Positions 42,376 through 54,013 of a stretch of DNA of 64,000 nucleotides are shown piece by piece. Position numbers and translations under genes: made by a program. The notes below the pieces were generated by a model. That model searched no databases, was not told the DNA's origin, and saw only the letters and a list, made by a program, of their open reading frames with translations. The stretch is from Gambelia wislizenii (taxonomy: Eukaryota > Chordata > Lepidosauria > Squamata > Crotaphytidae): positions 378,492,687 to 378,556,686 of the forward strand of contig JAUMIR010000001.1 in NCBI GenBank assembly GCA_030847615.1. Reading direction: 5' to 3'. Numbering within the stretch: the first letter of the stretch is position 1; every line of letters starts with the position of its first letter.

Positions 42376-43250
42376 TTTGAAAGTAAAATATCTTCCTTAT
42401 GACCTTTAAAAAAGGTCAGAAAAAAGTTTTATCGTGCCAGAGTGCAAAAGTGCCATTTCATTGAGGCACTGCACACTATAATTCTTTTTAAAAAAGCAGG
42501 GGACAATATTTTTTTGTTCTAGTGTGTCTCAGAACTAAAAGGAAAATCACAACTGACAGAGGTGCCTATTGGTATGAAAACAGGTCCACTTGAAAAGGTT
42601 TTATGAAGAATTGTAATTAATGGCAGTGGACAACTGATAAAGTTTTATTCTCAATTTACTTAATTGCCTTGGGTGAATGATGAATCCTTCTGCCAATTTC
42701 AAAGTTATCCTTCAATGAGAGACTGAAGAGCAGTGTTCATGTTAACCAGGCTGTTTTGTAGTAAAGAGCATAGTTAGATATTGTACCTTTGGCAAGTTGG
42801 AAACAAATGTTTTTGTAATGCATGGACAGCTGCTCAGCCCATCTGTGCCTTGCCTCCCTTAATTGGATTTTACGTCAAAACAACTTTGTAGTAAATTGCC
42901 TTAAAAATAGAAATGCAGTAGTTTGCTAATTCTGTGACAGGTGTACTATAAAGCAACATGTTTTAGTTGTTTCACATCTTGACCGTGGTGGCCTCATCAT
43001 TATAGGCTTTCTGCCCTATTAGTAAGAAATGCTGAGATTAAGAATATTAGGAATGACTGAATTATAAATCCATATGTGATTTTCTACCTAATGGATTCAC
43101 ACCCTGTTTCATTGTAAACTGCCATAGATTCCTCACTGCAGATAAGATTATGCTAGTGGATACTAGCTTATATTGTGTTTATTTGTCTATCAAAATTATG
43201 AATGTTGAAACAGAAAGTAATGGAAAATGTACAGCATGAAAATGGATTTC
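42376..43250. other. Unassigned sequence
   Basis: AT-rich; no recognised repeat, RNA or coding motif. Confidence 0.5.
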
Positions 43251-43345
43251 TATTTCATAGAACCATAGAGTTGGGAGAGCCCACAAGGGCCATCCAGTCC
43301 AACCCCCTGCCATGCAGAAATACACAATCAAATTTGCAAATTTGG
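43251..43345 (-). mobile_element. CR1 3' end, short
   Basis: TTCATAGAACCATAGAGTTGG, AAGGGCCATCCAGTCCAACC and CCCTGCCATGCAGAAATAC are the reverse complement of the CR1 3' terminus seen at 36090-36158. Only about 90 bases remain. Confidence 0.8.
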
Positions 43346-44128
43346 GGGGGGGGATTTGAGCAAGAAAGGAAAGATTTGATGAATGCATAAACTTTAAAAA
43401 ACAATACTTACTGAAAATATATTCAAGACTAAATGCTGAAAACATTGGTGTGCAGCTCCGAGGCCCACTTTTTATTTATATAAGCATGACATCTCACCAA
43501 ATTAATTGACAAATATGCAGATTTTTCATTAGCTGGGTGAGGAGATAGAAGTTTTCTACTTCAGGGTAAACTACATGTTTTCTTTCAAATTTATTTCTTG
43601 TTAACCTTTGTGCTCTGTCCTCTATATCTCCAAGGTCTTTATGGTCAACCTACTTCTAATTAGCAGTTTAAGGTCACTAGGAAACTATTACAAGGTTTCA
43701 GGAGGTGCTCTAATCTAATACATTAATTGCAGTTGTCTGGTATTCTATGGTAGTTGCTTGGATATTCCATTGTAGTTTGGGAAATGATAATGAATACATG
43801 TAGCTCAAGATGTCACAATCCCTTTTTAATCTCATTCTTTCTCACAAATTTATGAAGGACTTTTCAAACCAGCTTTGTAATTCTTAAAAATGAAGTTTTG
43901 CCATCTGCCCAATTCAATGAGTGCACTTATTCCCAATAGACAGTGCTATTGTTACATTTGCCTGCCGTTGCCATGTAAAAGATGAGAAGTTTCTGCTGTC
44001 AGAGAAAAAGAGGTGGAATTCAGCACCACAAATGCAGCTGTATAGAAATGATTCAAAGCCATACTTTGAGGAGCTAAGCATTCAAAGTCTTCTGCCTGGG
44101 TTATTACATCAGTTTTTCTTTTTCCACA
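43346..44128. other. Unassigned sequence
   Basis: No recognised feature. Confidence 0.5.
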
Positions 44129-44995
44129 TTAAGTGGTTGTCCAAGTGGTGAAAAAAACTCCTCACAGAATGTGAGGAGAATCCTACCTGTCCTAATGGCA
44201 TCTTGCGTGATTTTGCCCTATTATGAAGAGGGGGAGCCAAAAAGCTCTTCAGAAAAGCCTTCGCAGCTTTTCTCATCTTTTTAAAAAACGAGGTAGGGCA
44301 CATTCCTGCTCATTAGGACAAGTGAGTTGATCTGATTCATTTGCCCAAATGAAAGGAAGCGCACCCCCGATTGGTCAGACAAGTGCATGGGGTGGGGCTT
44401 GCTAGCAAGGCAAGCAGCCCGCAGTCATCATTTCCCCCATGAATGATCGCGGATGGGGAAAGGGAGGAGGGTGGCGGTCATTCTCACCCCTCCCCCTGCT
44501 GCCACCACCACCACCACCACTGGGAGGAGAGAAGAGAGGAGGGCTCTCCCCTCTTCTTCTTCCTTCCCTAGTTCCCTCCCCCCTAATGTCACCAAATGCC
44601 TGCCCACTCACTTTCTCTGGCACCCACCCACCTATGCGTCTGAGGAAGGGGGAAGAGGGTGAAAGAGCCCTATTTCCCTCTTCGGCTTCTTCACCCACCC
44701 GCCCACCCATTGGACCGAGGAAAGGGGAAGAGGGCACAAGAGCCCTCTCCCCCCTTCCTTGGTTTCTCTGCCGCCTACCCACTTGCCCGCTTGTTCCCAC
44801 GGGGCTGAGGAAGGGGGGAAAGGGCTCTCTTGCCCTCTTCTCTGTTCTTCATCTGTCATCTGGGACACAAAGCTTATGGGAGCTGCTGGGGATAAAATCT
44901 ATGTTAAGACAAGTTGGAGTTGCTGCAACTTGCTTTTTCTGTGGGCACTATGGTTTTTGGAGGGTTCATATAGACTAGGCAAACAAACCTCTATT
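44129..44995 (+). mobile_element. TIR-element relative (19.5 kb type) with internal tandem repeats
   Basis: It begins TGGTTGTCCAAGTGGTGAAA, followed by AACTCCTCACAGAATG, AATGGCATCTTGCG, CAGAAAAGCCTTCG and GGTGGGGCTTGCTAG, aligning with 19503-19830 and reverse 12500-12720. The right end is near AGGCAAACAAACCTC (44978-44991). The middle (about 44570-44850) is a GC-rich tandem array of roughly 75-90-base units with GAGGAAGGGG, AAGAGGG and AGAGCCCT. The 179-codon frame at 44439-44978 and the opposing 132-codon frame are translations of this array, not genes. Boundaries are approximate. Confidence 0.6.
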
Positions 44996-45004
44996 TACTT
45001 CTCA

Positions 45005-45026
45005 TATTTATTTATTTATTTATTTC
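45005..45026. repeat. (TTTA)n microsatellite
   Basis: Five TTTA units, followed by sequence to 45523 in which I recognise nothing. Confidence 0.8.
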
Positions 45027-45523
45027 CATCCTATTTCTTCGCTGCCAATTCAAATCTGGCTACTGAAAAATGTGACAAATAGCCACATATCAGCTAACAA
45101 TTCTACTACCATTTTCTAAGGCTTGCAGTCTGTATATGACTGAGTAATGGGTGACACAAATATTTGTCTAGGGGCAGAATAAAGGGGGCAGAACAACAAG
45201 TAATGAGTTATGTCACCAATCTGATTACTGTACAAGCAAATACACATGTTCTTTCTGTAACTGGAATACTATGAAATCTCCCTTCAAGATATGCAGAAAG
45301 TATCTGCTGCAATCTGGATTCTGAAAAAGCTTTTGGGAGCTGAGAAAAAGTCTGTTTCAAAACATTGTGTCTTTGCATGATTGACCTGAATTGAGCATTT
45401 CAGTGTCCAGTGTCCTTCAGTAAACATACAGTGTGTTATTTTTGCTGTGTTTTCATAGTAGGGTAGCCTTCCTCACACTAATACCCATGTTCTCCTATCC
45501 TTTTGTGTTAAGATCTAGTATAA

Positions 45524-45830
45524 TACAACACCCATATCTGTGGGAGTAGTATCCACAGTTTAACTCACCTGTGTTTGAAAAAATGTGGTCTCTCTAGGCA
45601 TCTTCTAGATTCTCTAGCACAATTTTATGGTATGGTTCCACTGAAGGCTGACCATAGAGTCATGCTGGAGGACCTAGAAGTTGTCTAGAGAGGTGCTCTC
45701 TTTAGGAATAGCTAATTCCTCCAGCATGACTTTATGGTATGGTTGGATCAGTAGTCATTTATTTTAATGGGAGTTGTTATTGTCTGTGGTTTCCGGTATC
45801 CATGGTAAGTCTGGAAACATATCTCAGGCA
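45524..45830. mobile_element. Tigger-like MITE, right end degraded
   Basis: TA-CAACACCCATATCTGTGG starts it. TCTCTAGGCATC, CATAGAGTCATGCTGGAGG, TCCTCCAGCATGACTTTATG and GGAAACATATCTCAGG are shared with 27873 and 29862. A long internal imperfect inverted repeat (about 45588-45735) includes the two CATGCTGGAGG / CCTCCAGCATG blocks. The right TIR is not clear. Confidence 0.6.
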
Positions 45831-46043
45831 GATATTATACCTCCAAAATATGAGAAAGCTGGTAAATAGGAATCCCGTAACATGTCCCAAATTTCTAAGG
45901 AAAAGTAAGAAGCCCCTGACTTACCATGGTGGATTGTTTGTGGGCCCACAGTGGAAGCAATGGGGGACCCACCATCTCCCTCAGAACCAACTTCTTTTTC
46001 TTTCCAGATACTGTTCTGTCCCTGTAGGGCTTTGAAAGGCTGA

Positions 46044-46645
46044 CCAAAGGCTTGTCTACACTAGCAAAAAGTCCTGTACTCAGGTAATATTTCCTGTGCA
46101 CTTGCCACATGGCATTCATGATGATTCGCAACGTCATTAGGGTTTTGCAGGAAAATCTATGTCTAACAGATTTGCAGTTTGCTCCACATTTCAGGAGAAA
46201 ACCTGGATTATTGGTTGTGTGGCAGCTGCGGATTGGCTTCAGCACAAAGTTGGGGGTGGGGCTTCCAGTGGAAGGGACTCTTTTCTGCCAGCTTGCAGGT
46301 ACTTTAATTTTTCAATGGTGCACTGTAAAGTGTATCTCAGCTTATCCAGTAATACAGTACTCTGGATGAACGTATATTCACATGTAAGAATGAACAGGGA
46401 AAAGAAAAAGAAAAAAATGGAGTAGCCACGTGGCCGGAAATAATGTGACATATAGGACACATGAGCAGTGTAGGACCTCCCTTTTACTGTGAGTTTGACT
46501 ATGATTACAGTGTGGTGGGATGCACCTATCTCCCAACAGATAAGCCCCAGTGAGTGTGGCATTACAGGGTCACTGTGGATCAAAAACATCTGTGGTGGCT
46601 ATGTGGTGGGTTCCAGGTTTCCCACCAGTGTAGACAAACTCCAAG
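46044..46645. mobile_element. TIR element (GGGCTTGTCTA class), CCAAA/CCAAG duplication
   Basis: The element 46049-46640 starts GGCTTGTCTACACTAGC and ends CCAGTGTAGACAAACT. CCAAA (46044-46048) and CCAAG (46641-46645) differ at one base. The interior contains no strong match to other copies and several overlapping frames on both strands (46109-46589) without domains. Confidence 0.7.
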
Positions 46646-48390
46646 TGGCAGTTGAGGGCAGCAGGCCTTTTCACCATATGGACATTGGAAGCATAGACCA
46701 GTATGTCTGGGAAATATATAAGGTTTTCCCGGCACTTTTCTAGGATTCAGCATTTGATTCTCTTCCTGTTCAGATCCTTTTCTTTTAAATCATTTTTGAA
46801 TGATTAAGTGCTTAATTTCATTTTACTCTCATCACCTTTGTCACAACTTAATAATGTTGCACTGGATTGGTTCTAGTCCGGAAGGGGGAAATGGGACCTG
46901 AGTGCTCATCTTCTCACTTTGGGGTTGACCTTAAAGGACCTTGGGGGCTGTTGGAATTACCTCACCCCAGGTGACAAAGAAAGCACAAAATGGCTAGGAC
47001 TGACCGAGACTCCATAGGTGTTGCTTGAGGGTTTCCCCTCACCAGGTGCACTAGGAAACTGGTCAAATTCAATAACAGGCAGGTTGTCTGACACATGGAT
47101 CCATTGCTTCATGTCAGGCCAAGCCTGTACATCTGTAATTGTGGCCTTGTTTCTCCAACCATCTCCAACCCCCAAGCATCTATGGTTTGGTTCCCTTGCT
47201 CCTCTACCCACTGCCAGGTGTGCAAATGCAGTGCTGCAGTGGAAAAAATGCCTTGATGTAGAAAAAGATTTGAAACTGCCCCTTCCTAGTAAGGGAACAC
47301 ATTGTAAACACTATAAGAACAGGAGCATGTGTGAGACTTAATTCCATAACTGAAATTTACCTGGAAACTCCAGAACATATCTGGAAAACCAAGGACAGAA
47401 AAAAGTTGGAGGGGGGGGGGAAACAAACATACCAAATGCCACTTATACCAAGAAGTGTCCTAGATTGCTAGTCCATCTAGGCCCAGAATTGCTTTGGCCC
47501 TGAGGAGTTTCTGCAGATCGAAACACTTGTACTGAGTTCTGCCACTAAAGGAAAACTGTTTTTTCCCAGGTCACTCACATGGCCTATGCAGGATGCTTCG
47601 TCAGGTGTATCATACACCTCATGGCATCATGTTATCAAGTTTCTATTTTTCTTCTGGCTTTAAAATTTAAATTTGTGGTGTAGTGGGGTTTGGGAACTAA
47701 CACTCAGATACATAATAGCAAATATTTGTTCTCAGGAATTTTTGAATGCTATTAATTGCATGAATGGTTTATGCTTCCTGTAATTAATCAATGAATAAAC
47801 ATTGAAACAGAACGTATTAAAAATCACTTAGTAAACTGAAGAAACAGAGAGGACAATGTCTTGAAATAGAAATTAGAACATACAAACAGAAATAAAGTTC
47901 TTGGTTACACCCAAATCCCATTTTTCTCCCATAGCAGCCACACAAATTCTTTTGGAAGCCCCATAGCAGGAGCATTATGATTCTCTCTACCAGCTTTCCA
48001 AGAATCCCACAACTCTGGAAGTTCTCCTGCTCTGTCTTGGGTGCCTTTCTCAGGGTCAGCCTCAGCCAGCATGTATAGTGATCCGGGATCACCATAATCC
48101 TGGAAGATGGGTGTTGGAGTTCAGCAACTTCTTCACGTAGACAAACTCTCCAATCTTGATCTACAGCAATGATCTCCCACCAGCATCTCTAGTTTAGCCA
48201 TATGAATGTTAATCACACAGAAAAAGAAATAAATATTCCATACCTAATATGCTAATAAATATTAGCATACCATATATTATGTTAAGTTGGTTTTTCCTAC
48301 AAGTCAGCCTGGAGAAGAAAAATTATATCAGAAGAATGCTGAGAGGTAAGTTGGGAGGCATGCCTACCTCAGATTTACTTTTAAACCTGC
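46646..48390. other. Unassigned sequence, one unexplained frame
   Basis: The minus frame at 46957-47211 (84 codons, including WPDMKQWIHVSDNLPVIEF) opposes a longer plus frame and has no recognised domain. A G run lies at 47412-47421. Nothing else is recognised. Confidence 0.4.
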
Positions 48391-48394
48391 AGTT

Positions 48395-48645
48395 CCTCTA
48401 TGTGATTTGGATAGACCAGGGTGAGAATTGTGTGGTCCACCAGATAAGATGGACTGTGACTCCCAGAATTCCTCACCAATGGCTATGCTGGCTTGGGCTG
48501 TTGGGACTTTCAGTCCAACATCTGGAGAGCTCCACAATTCTTAATCTTGAAACAAGTCTTCACTTAAAGCAGAGATAGGAGTTGTGCAATCTTCCAGATG
48601 TTGTTGAACTGAAACCCCCATCAGCCCTAGCCAGTGTCATCAATG
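48395..48645. repeat. Fragments of a CAACATCTGGAG-type interspersed repeat
   Basis: GACTCCCAGAATTCCTCACC, AATGGCTATGCTGGCTTGGG, CCAACATCTGGAGAG and the inverted CCAGATGTTGTTGAACTG, CCCCCATCAGCCCTAGCC are pieces of a reptile repeat that is itself an inverted repeat. Weaker pieces occur at 49305-49370 and 49458-49500. Class is not assigned. Confidence 0.45.
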
Positions 48646-50291
48646 ATGATATATGGCAAACAAGGTCTGGTGTTCCTACCTTATAGTTGTTGGGTGGGTA
48701 GAAAGTGGAAGGAAAACTAGATGGCACTGCTTGACCTTCCTAATTTATGGCTCTACAAATAATCATAAAATTGTTTCATGCTTTCTTAGAAGATTGTCCT
48801 TTTCTCTCACAATCATCACCTAACTAGAAGATTTCTCTCCAACACTTGGCAGAACAGCATTCGGCATACCTAAATGTGCATGATTACCTGACACATGGTG
48901 ATGTGAAACAATGGTGTAGGAGGTTATGTGGGTTTGAATCAAAGGTAGTCAAGGAACCTGATCATAATCAGGACTCCATTATGTTATTCATATACCAATA
49001 TTACCTCGAAGAATTCACATCCTTTGTACAGTAAAAATAAATTGAAATGACTGCATTGAATGAATTAAGAGGATAGATCACAGAGGCTGTAACAACATAC
49101 TGAGGTATGTTTTTTTTTTTTAAAAAAAGTAACTCTTAGTTCAGTAATTCAAGGTGAAGAGAAACCTTTTGCAAATGGAAAGGAAACCAGTGCCCGATAA
49201 CTGTCTATCACACAAAAACAACTTCCTTCTTTAAAATTGGAAATTTAGCATGTATAGAATGCATATCAACACGAAAATAATTTATTATATATAGGGATTG
49301 TGGCCCTCCAGAAATTGCTGATTTTCAATTCCTAGCCAATGGTGAGGTATGATGGGAACAGGAGTTTATCACAGCACTATCACAGTTACTTTAAATAGTC
49401 CTGAAATATAAGTAATTTCCATATTACAAACAAGGCACTAACACAGATTTTTCCTGCTTGGTGCCCTCCAGACAATTTGGACTAAATCTCCCATCTTCCC
49501 AGACACCAAGGAGGGTGCAATATAGCAGATGGCTGAGCTGGGAAGACTAAAAGCTGAGAAGACTAGGAGCTTGCAAAAAGATATCCAATGATTTCATTTC
49601 TGAAATTTGAAACAGGAATTTCAGCTTGCAGCCTTATGGGCTTACTGCACTCCAAAGAAAAGTGGCAGTGCAGCTGGAACATTCCATTCCATCTTCCGAG
49701 TTGCCTTACCACATGCTTTTTTGCTAACTGGAAAAAGCATGGTCCCATGGGACCAGAATGAAAGAATGCTGGAAGAATAGTGATGTCATGCGGTAAGGCA
49801 GCATGGAAGACCGAACCTTCCTGCTCCCCTGCAGATTTATTTTGGAGTGTAGTGAGCTCCTTAACTGCTAGACCACATCAGCCCTCTGATAGTATATACG
49901 TAGTTGCCATCTCTTAAATAAGTAAAAATCTCTAGTGAACTATCTCCTAAATGGTTCTACAGACTAAATATTACCTCTGTTCAGTGTGATGCAGGTGATG
50001 CACATTTCTGGTTTTGGACAGACTAGATCCATTTTGGAATTAAAAGCATTGCCAGCCTGTCCCCCTCCATTCTTTTCTGATTCTTGCTGAATGTTTTGAG
50101 TTGTTCTTGAATTTTCCAAGTTCCTTAAAAGTTTGTTCCAAAGGGCTGTCATGTAAAATGTCTATACTTTTGTAGCACCTCTGCTTCAAATGTTAATTTT
50201 TGTTAGTAGGCAGAAGGAATTGAGCTCAGGTATATCAAGTAATTCATGGCTGGCTGAGCCAGAAGTGATAATCTGATCTTCTTCCTGTTAA
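48646..50291. other. Unassigned sequence
   Basis: Apart from the weak repeat pieces noted at 49.3-49.5 kb, no feature is recognised. Confidence 0.45.
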
Positions 50292-50606
50292 CTTGGGGCT
50301 CAACTAAATGGGCTAGGATGCACTGGCTCCCTGCAGATCAGACCCATTCCTCCAGTCCAGACAGGCACACCATCCCATCCCTGCAGCCCCACTGCAGTTG
50401 TCCCAATCTCTGGATCCAGGCAGGAGGCCTGCAGCATGTGAGCAAGGCCCCCTGCATGTGACCAGCCTATTTTCCTCCTGTCATTGCCCTGGGGGTCATG
50501 AGGACTGTCTGGGGGTAAAATGGGGCAAAAGTCCTGCATAATCAGGACTGCAGGTGTTCACGATGGGGGCAAGATGGGATAAATTGTCCATGTAGACAAT
50601 TCTTGG
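50292..50606 (+). mobile_element. TIR element (GGGCTTGTCTA class), exact CTTGG duplication
   Basis: The element 50297-50601 starts GGCTCAACTAAATGGGC and ends CCATGTAGACAATT. CTTGG is duplicated exactly (50292-50296 and 50602-50606). It is a shortened relative of 5192-5698 and 9451-9969: TGCAGCATGTGAGCAAGGCC, CCTGCATGTGACCAG, TGAGGACTG and GGGGCAAAAGTCCTGCATAA are shared, but about 200 bases are missing. Confidence 0.8.
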
Positions 50607-52060
50607 TTAGCCTGTGAAATGGAAAACCCTATTAGCAAATGATTCCCTTACTGGCTTTTCACAAACCCAGTCTCTGAACAGAGCTTGAAAAGTTCCTGTT
50701 TAGAAGTAATTCACTTCTGTTTTAGTTTCTAGGGAACTATTTTTCATTTTATTTCTTGTTGCCATTTCTGTGTGTTAGTGTTGGGGGGGGGGGTGTCAAT
50801 AAACCTTAGAACTGATGAATGAATAGGATAAAAATTGAAGAATTCTACTAATATGCCCTCTAGAAAGGACTTTAAATGATCTTTAGCAGAAAATATAAAA
50901 TGTAACTAGAAAATGGTTACTCATTACACTAAGAAAAAAATAATCAGTCCCACCCATGGCCTACCTATTGTTAATATAATGTTATTACTTGCTACCAAAT
51001 TACTAAAAAATGGAACTTGCTACAGGAAAATACATTATTTGTGAACTGCTACTCCTGTTGCTTTTCCTCTGAGATATTGATTGGTCCATATCATAGGACT
51101 GGGTAATTGTCTTTTCTTCAGTCATTTCCAGGGGCTTGTCTGTGCTAGTCTATTGCAACAAAACCAACAGAGTCCTGAAATACCCTAAATAGTGGCCATT
51201 TTTGGCACACAAACTTTGGGCTTGTTTTCATTTGTCAAATATGTTCTGATATGGGGATACTTCACCCATCACTTGGGAGTTAACACCTCCTTCAGCATCA
51301 ATTCATGAATGGCCAATATGTTCTGTGATCAAAAAGAGGCAGGATTAACAATTCTCTTCATTTCTTTCTGGCTTCTGGACCTGGAGCTGATTCAGAGCTT
51401 ATAAAACATATGGTTGACCCTGACACTATTTTGAGATAACCAACATGAAGCCTGAACAGCTGCTAGCACTAGGACTTTGCACTGTATTAAGCAGATCACA
51501 AACAGATTACACAGAAATCAGGTGAGGCAGTGGAAATACTAAATCAATTCATAGTTAGAGTAATGAACTGAATAAGAGTTGATAAAATAAAGCTCAGTTC
51601 AGAAAAGACAGAGGTAATAACAATGAGTGGCTTATCTGCTCAGGGAAGTCCTATTTAGAATATTCTGGGGGGGCCTTGACCCCTAAAGTAACTCATTTTG
51701 GATTACCAATGCACCAAGGTTGTAATTTGGGCTTGCTTATTGATCCATGCCTGTCACTAGAGACACATGTCCTTTGCAGTGTGGGGGGGTACAGAGGGGC
51801 CAAACTGCACCAGGTGACACCACTGGAGAGAGGGGTGACACCAGCCTTAGCAATGCCACGGGTCCTTTGTAGTTCTCTATTGTCCTTGATTGAAACTATC
51901 CTAGATTTACAGGGATAGACTGAATTCAGTAATGTATAACCCTGTAGTGCCCTGTTTGAATTACAAGATATTTCAATTGGAGTTGCCTTTTAGCTGATAC
52001 AGAATTCAGGGCAAAAGTGCTGAAAATATATTCAGCAATCTAATTTTTTCTGAAATCAGA
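50607..52060. other. Unassigned sequence
   Basis: A piece near 51130-51190 (GGCTTGTCTGTGCTAGTCTA, CAACAGAGTCCTGAAAT) resembles a repeat common in reptiles (in reverse, ACTCTGTTGGTTTTGTTGCA). A G run lies at 50785-50793. Nothing else is recognised. Confidence 0.4.
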
Positions 52061-52265
52061 TTGCTTTTCATCTGATTTCAGAAGCAAAGCAAGGTTAAGC
52101 TTAGTTAATACCTGAATGGAAACCAACAAAGAATATCAGGGGTCTGTTCTATAAGGCTAGGAAGGAGTTCTGCCTGAAATCCTTGAGAGTAGCTTCTGGT
52201 CAGATGGACTCAGCTAGATGAACAAATGATCTTACTCAAGATAAGGAAGCTTTCTATGTTTGTGG
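52061..52265 (+). mobile_element. 5S rRNA-derived SINE
   Basis: ATCTGATTTCAGAAGCAAAG, CAAGGTTAAGCTTAGTTAAT, ACCTGAATGGAAACC and AATATCAGGGGTCTGTTCTA follow the 3' half of 5S rRNA (the internal control region, normally GGAAGCTAAGCAGGGTCGGG and TACTTGGATGGGAGACC) with about 20-25% change by eye. The non-5S tail reads GGTCAGATGGACTCAGCTAG, then ACTCAAGATAAGGAAGC. The 5' part of the 5S-like head is missing or degraded. It is a retroposon, not a 5S gene. Confidence 0.75.
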
Positions 52266-52713
52266 GAACTCAACTACTTTAGATTTCACCTTTTTGATCT
52301 TGTACAGACCTATACCTTGAGATCATCATTTGAGTTCCTACAATGCAATGCATACCCTCCAATTGTCTTGATTTGGCAGGAGCAATCCTGATTAATTCCC
52401 TACCCCCATTTTCAGCTGCTTTTAAAATGTCCCTGTTTTTCTCTTTTCCTCCCTCTTTGTCCTCAGCTTACTTCAGTTGCTGCAAACTGAGCTCAGAGTG
52501 CAAAAGTAGTTTGTACTCAATTATCTCAAAAAGGGCTAGAGGAGATGAAGGGACAGAATCTTATCCTTCCCAGTAGGCTTAGGAGAAAGAAACTGCTGCA
52601 GCATCTCCCAGCTTGTGTGTTTTTCTTCATTAATAACTTTGGCCATCTTGGCCTCACTCTGACATTGCTTGGTCACACCTGACCAGGTTTTCATCTGAGA
52701 AATAATGGAGGGC

Positions 52714-52972
52714 ATGCCAATGAGAGAACCAGTGTGTGGTGTAGTGGTTTGAGCATTGGACTACAACTCTGGAGACAAGGGTTCAAATCTGCACTAGGCC
52801 ATGGAAACCCACTGGGTAACCCTGGGCAAGTCACATTCTCTCAGCTTCAGAGGAAGGCAAAGGCAAAACCTCCTCTGAACAAATCATGCCAAGAAAACCC
52901 TGTGATAGGTTTACCTTATGGTCATCATAAGTTGGAAATGACTTGAAGGCATACAACAACAATGCCATTGAG
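52714..52972 (+). mobile_element. Full-length tRNA-derived SINE with target duplication
   Basis: The SINE (52725-52961) starts AGAACCAGTGTGTGGTGTAG, has A-box TGGTGTAGTGG and B-box GGGTTCAAATC, continues CACTGGGTAACCCTGGGC and TTATGGTCATCATAAGTTGG, and ends GGCATACAACAACA. ATGCCAATGAG (52714-52724) and ATGCCATTGAG (52962-52972) are the target duplication, ten of eleven identical. It is the best-preserved copy of this family here. Confidence 0.9.
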
Positions 52973-54013
52973 ATCTGTTGGATGTTTAAACCAAGGCCCT
53001 TTGCAGCAGTAGTTCCTTATTTTTTTATTTTTTTATTTTCATCATAAAATAAAATACATATTTACAGAATAAAATCATGTTCTTTCCCAGTACATTGTAC
53101 AGTGTCTTTTTTATTTACTTTACATCCGTTATGTCTTTTAACTCTTAATACCTATATTACATGTCTTTTGTAGTTCATAACATTTATACAAATGTAGTTC
53201 ATACATTTATAATTGATAATTAATAACTCATTATACACTTTCTGACTTTCTAATCTAAAGTATATATTCTTTACCATAGTTGTACTGAGCTTGCTGTATA
53301 TTATCCTATACACTTCCTCTCTGGTTTCTTCATGATATGATTTTTTTAACTATTTACAGCGTAATTTTGTACTATTATTTTCGGTTTCTTTATTTCTAAG
53401 AAGATTTTTCCTTTATTTATAGTATCTAATTTACTTACTATGAATTTGTCTTGGTCTATGTTTGATAATCACTTTTCTTCTTAAGGATTTTCTATTTTCT
53501 TTATATCATATGGTATAGATGGCATGCCTATCTCTTTTATAATAAAGACCTGGTAAATAAAGACTTTCATAAACATATCATCAGAAATTCACTAATTCAG
53601 AGTTGGAAAAGATATAAAGCAAGACTATTCCCACAGCTACCTATGTGGACTTCTCCACATGAAGCATTTTTCAGTAAAGAAAGAATTCCAACACAAAAAT
53701 GGATAAGATACAGTGATCTATCAACTATAAAATAAGACTGCCAACAACTGAAATCTCAAGAAGAAATGAAAAAAGAAATATAGATTGTCACTGATATTTA
53801 TATATCCAGATGAAAGAAAGGTATAAGATAGACATGAAGCTAACAGAATTGCAGCAGAAACAATAGAATAGGATGCTATTATTGGATGGGGCAACAAACA
53901 CATGATATCAAGATTTAATAATCTTTTGTTAAAATGGGATACTGAAGATGAATTAGTCAAAAATAACATGACTGTTTGGGCACAAAATATAGGACACACA
54001 ATATTCCATAATT

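Noticed and set aside
44439..44978. 179-codon frame, the longest outside LINE/DIRS sequence
   Set aside because: It is a translation of a GC-rich tandem array inside a TIR element, with an open opposing frame of 132 codons.
46957..47211. Minus-strand frame ending next to GTGAGGTAA, exon-like
   Set aside because: The possible acceptor lacks a polypyrimidine tract, the plus strand is also open, and no second exon or domain is visible.
52066..52160. 5S rRNA gene
   Set aside because: Only the 3' half is 5S-like, it is diverged, and it runs into a SINE tail.
52726..52800. tRNA gene
   Set aside because: A and B boxes are present but the cloverleaf cannot form and the sequence continues as a SINE with target duplication.
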